Source: Thiobacillus sp. UBA2487 (GTDB lineage: Bacteria > Pseudomonadota > Gammaproteobacteria > Burkholderiales > Sulfuriferulaceae). Taken from it: a stretch of DNA of 8,571 nucleotides. A model generated the notes under the pieces. It was not told the DNA's origin, made no database searches, and saw only the letters and a list, made by a program, of their open reading frames with translations. The position numbers and the translations under genes were made by a program. The DNA is taken from positions 6,742-15,312 of the forward strand of contig DDOT01000097.1 in the NCBI GenBank assembly GCA_002341815.1, in the 5' to 3' direction. Shown piece by piece: positions 1-6,302 of this stretch (its first letter is position 1; each line of letters opens with the position of its first letter).

Positions 1-199
1 GTTGCTGTGCCACGTTAGTGCCGACTTGCGGATGATTCAAGGTCAGATCAACCAATCCGATATACTGCTTTTCAAGTGGAAAACGCTTTTCAAGCTGGCG
101 TTGCATTTGTTGATTACCAAATGAAACCTGATCGGGCACTAATGCACTGGCGCAACCGGCAAGCAACAAGGTTAGCCCTGCCCACAAAACCTTACGCAT
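1..199 (-). CDS. Lipoprotein, probable DUF1439/YceB-like family (3' part outside window)
   Basis: Partial gene: 66 complete codons are visible before the window edge, starting at ATG 199-197. The product begins MRKVLWAGLTLLLAGCASAL. It has a positively charged N-terminus, a hydrophobic stretch at residues 4-14 and a lipobox LLAGC with the lipidation cysteine at residue 16, so it should be exported and processed by signal peptidase II. The mature part continues with a QMQRQLEKRFPLEKQ segment followed by LVDLTLNHPQV. This resembles the start of DUF1439 proteins such as E. coli YceB and their proteobacterial relatives (recalled similarity, not searched). The start codon overlaps the tatD stop by one base (TAATG), implying translational coupling. 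The function of the family is not established. The lipoprotein call is secure; the family call is moderate because only the N-terminal third or so is visible. Confidence 0.72.
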   Translation of the reverse strand, partial: MRKVLWAGLTLLLAGCASALVPDQVSFGNQQMQRQLEKRFPLEKQYIGLVDLTLNHPQVGTNVAQQ

Positions 200-990
200 T
201 ATTGCCTGGCAATTTGCTGAAGCCTGTCGGCTTGGGTAAACAGCCTGAAAAAATTAGCGCTGCTGGCCATGCCCACTTGCTCTGGCGTTAGTCCGCGCAA
301 TTCGCCAATCATTTTAGCCACATGCGGTACGTACGCCGGCTGATTGGTTTTGCCACGAAAGGGCACGGGCGCCAAATAGGGCGAATCGGTTTCGATCAGC
401 AACCGATCCAGTGGTATGATCCGTGCCACCTGACGCAATGCTTCTGCGTTACGAAAGGTGACAATTCCCGAAAATGAAATATAAAATCCGAGCTCAATAG
501 CTGCTTCAGCAACAGACTGACTCTCGGTGAAACAATGCATTACCCCACCAATGCGCTCGGCACCCTCTTCACGCAAAATACGCAGGGTATCATCCGCAGC
601 GGAGCGCGTATGAATAATCAGTGGTTTGCCACTGGCGATGGCGGCACGCACATGCACACGAAAGCGTTGACGTTGCCATTCCAGATCACCGGTCAGGCGA
701 AAATAATCCAATCCGGTTTCGCCAATAGCGATGACACGCGGGTGGTCTGCCAAGGCCACCAGTTGATCAACCGATGGCTCGTCAACATCCTCATAGTCCG
801 GATGAACGCCAACCGATGCGAAAATATGGGCATGCCGCTCAGCAACCGCCAGCACTCTGGGAAAATCGGCTATATTAACGCTCACGCACAAGGCATGACT
901 AACCTGCGCCACCTGCATGGCAGCCAGCAACGCATCTTCCTGTTCGGCAAGTTCAGGAAAATCAATATGGCAATGCGAATCAATATACAT
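199..990 (-). CDS. tatD: TatD-family metal-dependent DNase/hydrolase (YcfH type)
   Basis: A 263-residue protein of the TatD family, TIM-barrel metal-dependent hydrolases with reported DNase activity; E. coli YcfH is about 265 residues. All metal ligands expected for the family are visible: the HxH pair in SHCHID (H6, H8), E91 in GETGLDYFR, H127 in IIHTR, H152 in VMHCF and D202 in IETDSPYLAP. I chose ATG at 990 because family members start with M-x-I/V-DSHCH. A TTG at 1002 would add four residues and overlap the pilZ stop. Neither start has a clear Shine-Dalgarno, so translation probably depends on coupling to pilZ, whose stop lies 8 bases upstream of the ATG. The position after holB-pilZ matches Pseudomonas-type clusters; in E. 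coli ycfH follows holB directly. The TatD name is historical: the family is not needed for Tat export. The family call is secure, the physiological substrate unknown. Confidence 0.95.
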   Translation of the reverse strand: MYIDSHCHIDFPELAEQEDALLAAMQVAQVSHALCVSVNIADFPRVLAVAERHAHIFASVGVHPDYEDVDEPSVDQLVALADHPRVIAIGETGLDYFRLTGDLEWQRQRFRVHVRAAIASGKPLIIHTRSAADDTLRILREEGAERIGGVMHCFTESQSVAEAAIELGFYISFSGIVTFRNAEALRQVARIIPLDRLLIETDSPYLAPVPFRGKTNQPAYVPHVAKMIGELRGLTPEQVGMASSANFFRLFTQADRLQQIARQ

Positions 991-998
991 AGGTGCGA

Positions 999-1358
999 TC
1001 AAATCGTATGCGTCGGACGAACCAGCTTGAGAGCGCTACCGAGCATTCCCTCAATCCGGTTACGTGCTTGAATGCCATTTTCATTATCATCAAACTGCAC
1101 CCCAATGCCCGGCGTTTTTCCACCATGACACCCCACAGGCGTTATCCACACCACCTTACCTGCCACCGGGATTTTGTTAATGTCATCCAGCAACGTCAAC
1201 AACATGAATACCTCATCACCCAGTTGATAGGCACGGGTCGATGGAATAAACAATCCACCCCCTTTGATATAAGGCATGTACGCTGCATACAGCGCTGATT
1301 TTTCTTTAATCGCCAGAGAGAGCACCCCTGGACGGGCCATACCGGGAATCGAGCTCAT
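999..1358 (-). CDS. pilZ: Type IV pilus assembly protein PilZ
   Basis: A 119-residue single-domain protein close to Pseudomonas aeruginosa PilZ (about 118 residues). The recognisable core is GVLSLAIKEKSALYAAYMPY (residues 11-30), then a GGLFIPS segment, LGDEVFMLL, a KIPVAGKVVWITP strand (62-74), GIGVQF (84-89), and a C-terminal RPTHTI that matches the family ending. PilZ acts in the cytoplasm on type IV pilus biogenesis and twitching, by known interactions with the PilB ATPase and FimX. The RxxxR motif that c-di-GMP-binding PilZ domains carry at the N-terminus is absent, and GIGVQF replaces the D/NxSxxG motif, so this should be a non-binding, pilus-type PilZ. A GAAG/AAGA purine stretch lies upstream of the ATG. 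It sits between holB and tatD, as in Pseudomonas, separated from holB by 174 bases. Confidence 0.95.
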   Translation of the reverse strand: MSSIPGMARPGVLSLAIKEKSALYAAYMPYIKGGGLFIPSTRAYQLGDEVFMLLTLLDDINKIPVAGKVVWITPVGCHGGKTPGIGVQFDDNENGIQARNRIEGMLGSALKLVRPTHTI

Positions 1359-1379
1359 CGCAATCTTCGCTTCACAAAA

Positions 1380-1520
1380 TCAACTTGCATCAGGATACCG
1401 TATAGACGGTTCTGGTTCAGTCAAACACCGGGGTGCACCAAGCCGCAGTTGAAATACCGTTCCAACCCCACATTTAAAACCATAGCAGGCACAATGCTGA
1501 CGGCAACCAATACAAACCAT
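1380..1520 (-). CDS. Possible small cysteine-rich protein (46 residues), unrecognised
   Basis: A short open frame in the holB-pilZ gap. ATG at 1520-1518 is preceded by GGAG (1528-1531) at a spacing of 7 bases, the same spacing as acpP, and lies 12 bases after the holB stop. It ends with TGA at 1382-1380. The product begins MVCIGCRQHCACYGFKCGVG and holds six cysteines (3, 6, 10, 12, 17, 32) in a CxxC-x3-CxC-x4-C pattern, suggestive of metal or disulfide binding, followed by an acidic/proline-rich tail. It has no signal peptide or membrane segment. I do not recognise the family, and a chance frame in a 174-base gap is quite possible. The main supports are the ribosome binding site, the position in the operon and the cysteine pattern. 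The weak promoter proposed for pilZ lies inside its 3' end. Confidence 0.35.
   Translation of the reverse strand: MVCIGCRQHCACYGFKCGVGTVFQLRLGAPRCLTEPEPSIRYPDAS
1397..1424 (-). promoter_or_regulatory. Weak candidate sigma-70 promoter for pilZ-tatD, overlapping an inverted repeat
   Basis: On the minus strand TTGACT (1424-1419, five of six matches to the -35 consensus) is followed after 16 bases by TACGGT (1402-1397), which keeps only the T, A and final T of the -10. A perfect 5-base inverted repeat ACCGT-N4-ACGGT (1397-1410) overlaps the -10. It could give pilZ its own transcription start about 30-40 bases upstream of the ATG. The -10 is poor, and such matches are common by chance. Confidence 0.25.
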
Positions 1521-1532
1521 CGGCAGTCTCCA

Positions 1533-2507
1533 TCAGAACAGGTCTGCATAGGCGAGCAAAATATCTTCCAACATCATTTGTTGATTTAGCGTGTGGTAAA
1601 TGGTTTTACGCGTATCCAACAGTCGCTGGTGAAACGCAAATGCCGCATCGACATTCACCTGTTGAGCCAGGGACTGTAACGCCAGACCACAGTCTGTATG
1701 ATAACCGATTCTGTTTGCCATGCGCACGCTGATTAAATCATGCAGCCATTGTTGAAAACCGGTGAGCCAGCGTACCAGCGTATCGGTGTCCATCTTCGCC
1801 AGCTCTGCGGCCAATTTAACGGGATGTTCGCGACGGGGTTCTTGCCAGTACACCAACCACTGACCACGGGTTTGCATCAGCGCAGAATCGGCTTGCTCAA
1901 GCGCTCGCAAGGGCGCACCACTGCACAGATCGAGGCACAGCTCTGGCTGTGCAACCCCTTGCGCTTGTAGCCACTGTTGTGCAATATCCCGCGACGGAAT
2001 CGGCACACGGACCTGATGACACCGACTGATCACGGTTGGCAACAAGCGAGCCGGGTGATGGCTCACCAACACCAGCAAGGTACGATCTGGCGGTTCTTCC
2101 AATGTTTTCAGCAAGGCGTTGGCTGCTGCCGGATTCATGCCCTCTGCCGGTTGCAGCAACACCACTCGCAAGCCACCACGATGACTGCTTAACTGTAGAA
2201 ACCGGCTGGCTGCACGAACCTGATCAACATTAATCGGTTTCTGTCGTTGCTTTTCTGCCGCATCATCCTCCGGTGGCCCTACCTGCATAAAATCGGGATG
2301 ATTACCCGCCGCGAACCAACGACAGGCGTCACACTCACCGCAGGCCAATTTTCCCGACCGGTGTTCGCACAACAAACCCGCTACCAATTCGCGGGCCAGC
2401 GCCAGTTTGCCTGTGCCGGCCCTGCCCTGAATCAACAACGCGTGCGGCATGCGATCACGCAACGACATCAACTGTTGCAACGGTGGCAGCAACCACGGAT
2501 AATTCAT
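1533..2507 (-). CDS. holB: DNA polymerase III subunit delta' (clamp loader)
   Basis: A 324-residue AAA+ protein, close to E. coli HolB (334). Delta' is part of the clamp-loader complex that opens the beta clamp and loads it on primed DNA. Visible: a Walker A-like GRAGTGKL (28-35); a zinc-binding module with cysteines 47, 56, 59 and 62 (C-x8-C-x2-C-x2-C); the NALLKTLEEPP segment (130-140) in place of an active Walker B; and the sensor/arginine-finger SRC motif at 161-163. E. coli delta' lacks a functional P-loop, but here the GxxGxGK pattern is kept, as in many bacterial delta' proteins. The 162-residue remainder fits the lid and collar domains. DnaX (gamma/tau) is excluded by length and synteny. 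The ATG overlaps the tmk stop as ATGA; GGAG lies 8 bases upstream inside tmk. Confidence 0.96.
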   Translation of the reverse strand: MNYPWLLPPLQQLMSLRDRMPHALLIQGRAGTGKLALARELVAGLLCEHRSGKLACGECDACRWFAAGNHPDFMQVGPPEDDAAEKQRQKPINVDQVRAASRFLQLSSHRGGLRVVLLQPAEGMNPAAANALLKTLEEPPDRTLLVLVSHHPARLLPTVISRCHQVRVPIPSRDIAQQWLQAQGVAQPELCLDLCSGAPLRALEQADSALMQTRGQWLVYWQEPRREHPVKLAAELAKMDTDTLVRWLTGFQQWLHDLISVRMANRIGYHTDCGLALQSLAQQVNVDAAFAFHQRLLDTRKTIYHTLNQQMMLEDILLAYADLF

Positions 2508-3109
2508 GCGCCCAACTCCAGCAACAACTGTTGCAAATCAGAGCGAATCGCATCCAGCTCGCGGTCGGTTGACACCAAACGCACCCGTTGCGGCTCCTGC
2601 ACGGCGCGCCAGTGATACATGGCTCGCACACGCTCAAAAAATTCAGCGTTTTCTCGTTCGAAACGATCCGCAGCCCCATGTGCAGCCAAGCGACTGCGCG
2701 CTATATCCAGCGATACATCGAACACAAATGTCATATCGGGCTGCAAGCCTTGTTGCACCCAATGCTCCAGCACCCGCAATCGCTCAACCGCAATGCCTCG
2801 TCCACCACATTGATAGGCATAACTGGCGTCGGTAAACCGGTCCGACAACACCCATGCACCACGCGACAAAGCAGGCCGAATTACCTGATGAATATGTTCT
2901 GCCCGTGCGGCAAACATCAACAGCAATTCGGTATCCGCACACATGGTCTCGTTCAGCAACAAACCGCGCAAGGTTTCACCTAACGGCGTGCCCCCCGGCT
3001 CCCGTGTCATCACCACCCGATGGCCGCGCGCCGTCAACCAGTCTGCCATCCACCCCACATGGGTCGATTTACCCGCGCCGTCCACCCCTTCAAAACTGAC
3101 AAACGGCAT
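2504..3109 (-). CDS. tmk: Thymidylate kinase
   Basis: A 201-residue protein, near the usual 205-213 of the family. It phosphorylates dTMP to dTDP with ATP in the cytoplasm, an essential step to dTTP. Visible: the P-loop FEGVDGAGKST (residues 6-16), TREPGG (35-40), the DR motif DRFTDASYAYQ (90-100) that positions the nucleotide base and phosphate, and a LID segment around AADRFERE with arginines in the LID, the pattern of the E. coli-type (type II) enzymes. The start is ATG 3109, two bases after the mltG stop, with a full AGGAGG Shine-Dalgarno inside the end of mltG at a spacing of 7. The next gene, holB, overlaps its stop by four bases. The tmk-holB pairing is widely conserved. No key residue appears to be missing. 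Confidence 0.97.
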   Translation of the reverse strand: MPFVSFEGVDGAGKSTHVGWMADWLTARGHRVVMTREPGGTPLGETLRGLLLNETMCADTELLLMFAARAEHIHQVIRPALSRGAWVLSDRFTDASYAYQCGGRGIAVERLRVLEHWVQQGLQPDMTFVFDVSLDIARSRLAAHGAADRFERENAEFFERVRAMYHWRAVQEPQRVRLVSTDRELDAIRSDLQQLLLELGA

Positions 3110-3111
3110 GC

Positions 3112-4140
3112 TTAGCCCTCCTGCCGATGCTTGGCTTGTTGCATGGGAATATGCTTTTGAAACCGATCAACCGCCTGATTGTGCTGCGCCAAATTGCTGG
3201 AAAACACATGTGTACCATTTCCTCGCGATACAAAATACAGACTATCGCCGGTTGCCGGGTGCAACGCCGCCTGAATAGATGCCATGCCCGGCATGGCGAT
3301 TGGCGTAGGCGGCAAACCTGAACGGGTATAGGTATTCCAGGGTGTATCCGTCAACAAATCCTGCTTGCGCAAATTACCATCAAATTGAGCGCCCATGCCA
3401 TAAATTACCGTGGGATCGGTTTGCAATCGCATACCCTTGTTCAACCGATTGATGAATACCTCGGCGATGCGCGGTCGCTCATTCGGCACAGCAGTTTCCT
3501 TTTCAATAATGGATGCCATGATCAGCGCATCAACCGGATGGTGGTAAGGCAAACCAGTGGCACGCGTCTGCCAGGCTGCAGTCAGGTGTTGCTGCATCAG
3601 CTCGCTGGCCCGTTTGAGTAAATCCAGATCTGTCGATCCGGGCTGCACATCATAGGTATCCGGAAAAATCCACCCTTCCGGACTATCGCCGTTCATCCCC
3701 AACTGACGGGCAATCTGTGCATCACTCATATCGCGCGTGGCATGCGTAAGCCAGCGTGATGCATTCAGGGTTTGTCGCACCTGCGCAAAATTCCAGCCTT
3801 CAATCAAGCGCACTTGGCGCAGCGTAACCAAACCTCGCGAGATTTTGTTCAGCACGACCAATGGCGTATCGTCAGGATGAAAGGTGTAATACCCGGCTTG
3901 CAAGTGTGCCGCTTTATGTAACAAATGCGCCAACAACCGAAAGCGCCACACATCCGCATCCTTGTGTAGCACCCCTGCCCCCTGTAATGCATCCGCGATG
4001 GCAGACAAACCACTACCCGGGCTCAATTGCACGTCCGTTTCTGCTGCAGGCAAATGCAAGGGCGTGTTTGACCAACGATACACGTTGAATAACAGCAACA
4101 AAGCTGCCAACATCACCAAAACGAGCCACTTTCGTCTCAT
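3112..4140 (-). CDS. mltG: Endolytic peptidoglycan transglycosylase MltG (YceG-like)
   Basis: A 342-residue inner-membrane protein, compared with 340 in E. coli YceG/MltG. It cleaves nascent glycan strands at the outer face of the membrane and so sets strand length. The N-terminus MRRKWLVLVMLAALLLLF is a short basic patch followed by a single membrane anchor (about residues 4-18). A LysM-like portion follows (about 30-110), then the YceG domain with RLIEGW, PEGWIFPDTY, the catalytic segment ASIIEKETAV (first Glu at 213, corresponding to the known E. coli catalytic Glu), INRLNKGMRLQTDPTVIYG and NTYTRSGLPPTPIAMPG. The frame stays open 27 codons further upstream into pabC. I chose ATG 4140 because it overlaps the pabC stop as ATGA, has GGAG at a spacing of 5, and starts directly before the membrane anchor. 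Confidence 0.96.
   Translation of the reverse strand: MRRKWLVLVMLAALLLLFNVYRWSNTPLHLPAAETDVQLSPGSGLSAIADALQGAGVLHKDADVWRFRLLAHLLHKAAHLQAGYYTFHPDDTPLVVLNKISRGLVTLRQVRLIEGWNFAQVRQTLNASRWLTHATRDMSDAQIARQLGMNGDSPEGWIFPDTYDVQPGSTDLDLLKRASELMQQHLTAAWQTRATGLPYHHPVDALIMASIIEKETAVPNERPRIAEVFINRLNKGMRLQTDPTVIYGMGAQFDGNLRKQDLLTDTPWNTYTRSGLPPTPIAMPGMASIQAALHPATGDSLYFVSRGNGTHVFSSNLAQHNQAVDRFQKHIPMQQAKHRQEG
3117..3122 (-). promoter_or_regulatory. Full Shine-Dalgarno of tmk inside the end of mltG
   Basis: AGGAGG on the minus strand, 7 bases before ATG 3109-3107. It fixes the tmk start and is the strongest ribosome binding site in the pabB-holB run. Confidence 0.75.
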
Positions 4141-4943
4141 GCGTTCTCCAGCCAGTTGCGAACCTGCCATATCATTTGCCCCGCCGGCCAACGATGCTGA
4201 TTTAATTGCCGAATCTGCCACGCGCCAAACAGGCTATTGCACAACAACACCTCTTGCGCTTGCAACAAATTTTCTAATGTCAACCGATCTTCGTACACCG
4301 GGATGCCGGCTTGCATGGCTTGCTCGATCAACACAGCTCGGGTGACCCCTGCCACCCCGCAACGATCCATCCGGGGTGTCAGCAGCGTCTGGTTGTGCCA
4401 TAAAAATACATTGCTCATCACGCCGCCCACCAATCCACCGTCCTGATCCAGCAGAATCCCTTCGGCAATCGTTGCATCCTGCCATTCGCTGCGCGCTAAA
4501 ACCTGTTCCAGACGATTCAGATGTTTAATGCCGGCCAACCGTGGCTGAATCGCCAAACGCAACTGACACACACGCACGGTAACACCGTCCGTGCGCCAGT
4601 GACCCGGCCACTCTGGCATCGCTGAAAACGACACCATACGACTGGTTTCAGGCTGTGCCGGTATCTGGTAGCCGCGCAAACCAACACCACGCGTGAGCAT
4701 GATTTTGATCACGCCATCGGTCATACCCGCATTAAGATGGGCCATTTCATCCCGCAAAACCTGTTGGGCAGGACATGACAACCCCAAGGCTTGGGCATCT
4801 TGCACCAATTTGTCGTAATGATAAGACCAATGCAGCGGTCGGCCGGACACCATTTTCAAGGTGCGAAATATCCCGTCCCCATAACTCAAGCCACGGTCAA
4901 ACGCCGATACAAAATTGGTTTCAACGCCGTTAATCAGCATCAT
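4137..4943 (-). CDS. pabC: Aminodeoxychorismate lyase
   Basis: A 268-residue fold-type IV PLP enzyme (E. coli PabC 269). It converts 4-amino-4-deoxychorismate to p-aminobenzoate and pyruvate for folate synthesis in the cytoplasm. Visible: MLINGVET at the start (matching MFLING in E. coli), DRGLSYGDGIFRTL (16-29), the Schiff-base lysine K140 in LAGIKHLNRLEQVLAR, the E..LLDQDGGLVGGVMSNVF segment of the branched-chain aminotransferase/lyase superfamily, and GVAGVTRAVL, which binds the PLP phosphate. The first of two consecutive ATGs (4943) overlaps the pabB stop as ATGA and aligns with the E. coli start; the second ATG (4940) would cost one residue. D-amino acid and branched-chain aminotransferases share the fold, but the length, the LNRLEQ context and the adjacent pabB settle the call. 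Confidence 0.96.
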   Translation of the reverse strand: MMLINGVETNFVSAFDRGLSYGDGIFRTLKMVSGRPLHWSYHYDKLVQDAQALGLSCPAQQVLRDEMAHLNAGMTDGVIKIMLTRGVGLRGYQIPAQPETSRMVSFSAMPEWPGHWRTDGVTVRVCQLRLAIQPRLAGIKHLNRLEQVLARSEWQDATIAEGILLDQDGGLVGGVMSNVFLWHNQTLLTPRMDRCGVAGVTRAVLIEQAMQAGIPVYEDRLTLENLLQAQEVLLCNSLFGAWQIRQLNQHRWPAGQMIWQVRNWLENA

Positions 4944-6244
4944 CCTGCGATACCGAGCGCACGCAGCATGCCTCGCGCTTTGGCGCGGGTTTCCGCCAAC
5001 TCGCGTTGCGGGTCAGAATCCGCCACAATACCGGCACCGGCAGAAAATGCCAACCGATGATCGTTAACCATCATGGTGCGGATCAAGATATTGAGATCCA
5101 TGTCACCATTCCGGTTGATATATCCCATGCTGCCCGTGTATGCGTAGCGCGGCGAGTGTTCCAATTCACCAATAATTTGCATCGTCCGTACTTTCGGACA
5201 ACCGGTAATCGTACCACCGGGAAACAAAGCGCGAATGATATCCGCCGGATGCGTGCCGCGCCTCAACTTCCCCGACACCACAGACTCAATATGGTGCACC
5301 CACGCGTAACTGTGTACTGCCATCAATTCGTCCACCGAGACCGTTCCGGCCTGACAAATTCTGCCCAAATCATTCCGTTCAAGATCAACCAGCATGATAT
5401 GCTCGGCTCGCTCTTTGGGATGATTGAGTAACGATTCGCGTTGGGCAATATCCGCGTCAGGATCAATTAAACGTGGGTGCGTGCCTGCAATAGGTCGGGT
5501 GGCGATATGACCATTTTTAACCGAAAACAAACGTTCGGGCGACGAACTGACCAGTGCATGACTGGAATCAAAGCGAACCAGACCAGAAAACGGCGCCGGA
5601 TTGGCGGTGCGCAGGGCTAAGCGCAAGGTTGCGGGATTGAGCCGGGCTTTCGCCCATCCCTGCCAACGACGTGAAAGGTTGACTTGAAACACATCACCCG
5701 CACGTATGTACTCGCGAATTGACGACACGCCATCCAGAAAGCGTTGCTCAGGCTCTTCTTCCAGTTGCACGTCATACGATTGACTATTTACAGACGATAC
5801 CTGCTGGCTATCTTGCTGTAAACGATGCATTTGCGCATCATCGGTTGCCAATAGCCAGGTTTCCCCACGCCCCCGATGCTGGAGGACAACGGCGGGAATC
5901 TGGAACAGCGCAGCCAGCGGAAAATCATTCGCCGACCGTCCAAGCGGGACTGAAGGTTCGATATGATGCAGATATTCGTAGCCCAGATATAAAAACCATC
6001 CGCCACGAAACGGTAAATCATCCGGCACGTCGATATCAGCCACACACGCAAAATCAAGCTGTCGCAACGCGTTATCGAATTCCGGCAAATCGGCAACAGA
6101 AAACTGACGCATCCAGTCAGGAAACGCCATTAACACATGCCAGCCATCATCGCCGGATGACTCAAGCAACACCGGATAAGCCTGCGGATCCAGTTGGTGC
6201 CATTGCAACAGGTCTGGCAAGCTGGACAGACAAACAGTCTTCAC
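4940..6244 (-). CDS. pabB: Aminodeoxychorismate synthase component I (with PIAGT motif)
   Basis: A 434-residue chorismate-binding enzyme (E. coli PabB 453). With the glutaminase PabA, not in this window, it aminates chorismate to aminodeoxychorismate, the substrate of PabC encoded directly downstream. Visible: the N-terminal region with a tryptophan-pocket-like LLESS (26-30) and GYEYLHH (88-94); then the chorismate-binding domain with RAGDVFQVNLSRR (181-193), PIAGT (251-255), ERAEHIMLVDLERNDLGRI (278-296), FPGGTITGCPKVRTM (341-355) and GAGIVADSDPQRELAET (403-419). The PabB lysine of PIKGT (K274 in E. coli) is alanine here (A253), as in TrpE. I still call PabB because of the length, the ATGA overlap with pabC and the absence of trp genes. 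The start is GTG 6244-6242 with GGAGG (6253-6257) 8 bases upstream; a 58-base gap with a hairpin separates it from fabF. Confidence 0.9.
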   Translation of the reverse strand: MKTVCLSSLPDLLQWHQLDPQAYPVLLESSGDDGWHVLMAFPDWMRQFSVADLPEFDNALRQLDFACVADIDVPDDLPFRGGWFLYLGYEYLHHIEPSVPLGRSANDFPLAALFQIPAVVLQHRGRGETWLLATDDAQMHRLQQDSQQVSSVNSQSYDVQLEEEPEQRFLDGVSSIREYIRAGDVFQVNLSRRWQGWAKARLNPATLRLALRTANPAPFSGLVRFDSSHALVSSSPERLFSVKNGHIATRPIAGTHPRLIDPDADIAQRESLLNHPKERAEHIMLVDLERNDLGRICQAGTVSVDELMAVHSYAWVHHIESVVSGKLRRGTHPADIIRALFPGGTITGCPKVRTMQIIGELEHSPRYAYTGSMGYINRNGDMDLNILIRTMMVNDHRLAFSAGAGIVADSDPQRELAETRAKARGMLRALGIAG

Positions 6245-6252
6245 CGGTTACG

Positions 6253-6257
6253 CCTCC
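6253..6257 (-). promoter_or_regulatory. Shine-Dalgarno deciding the GTG start of pabB
   Basis: GGAGG on the minus strand, 8 bases before GTG 6244-6242. This supports GTG as the pabB start and independent initiation of pabB, rather than coupling to fabF. Confidence 0.75.
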
Positions 6258-6270
6258 GGTTGGTTCAAAC

Positions 6271-6292
6271 CCGGCGCGCCATTGCGCGCCAG
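6271..6292 (-). terminator. GC-rich hairpin in the fabF-pabB gap (terminator-like or mRNA-stabilising, no U-tract)
   Basis: Directly after the fabF stop the transcript can form a perfect 7-base stem GGCGCGC/GCGCGCC with a 4-base loop (6273-6290), extended by a U-G wobble and a C-G pair to 9 base pairs. The downstream side reads GGGTTTGAACC with no run of U, so it is not a standard intrinsic terminator. It could lower read-through or protect the 3' end of a processed acpP-fabF message. The hairpin is clear in the sequence; its role is inferred. Confidence 0.5.
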
Positions 6293-6302
6293 CCATTCAT
6301 CA

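Noticed and set aside
1476..1535. Alternative 19-residue frame starting at the TGATG of the holB stop
   Set aside because: It is very short, hydrophobic and without its own ribosome binding site; the GGAG lies inside it and serves the neighbouring cysteine-rich frame better.
4141..4221. 27-residue N-terminal extension of mltG
   Set aside because: It reads through the end of pabC. The internal ATG at 4140 has the ATGA overlap, a ribosome binding site and the expected membrane anchor directly after it.
4940..6244. Anthranilate synthase component I (TrpE) as the identity of the pabB gene
   Set aside because: PIAGT and LLESS fit TrpE, but the protein is short for TrpE, overlaps pabC and no trp genes are nearby. 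Kept as an alternative to test, not as the call.
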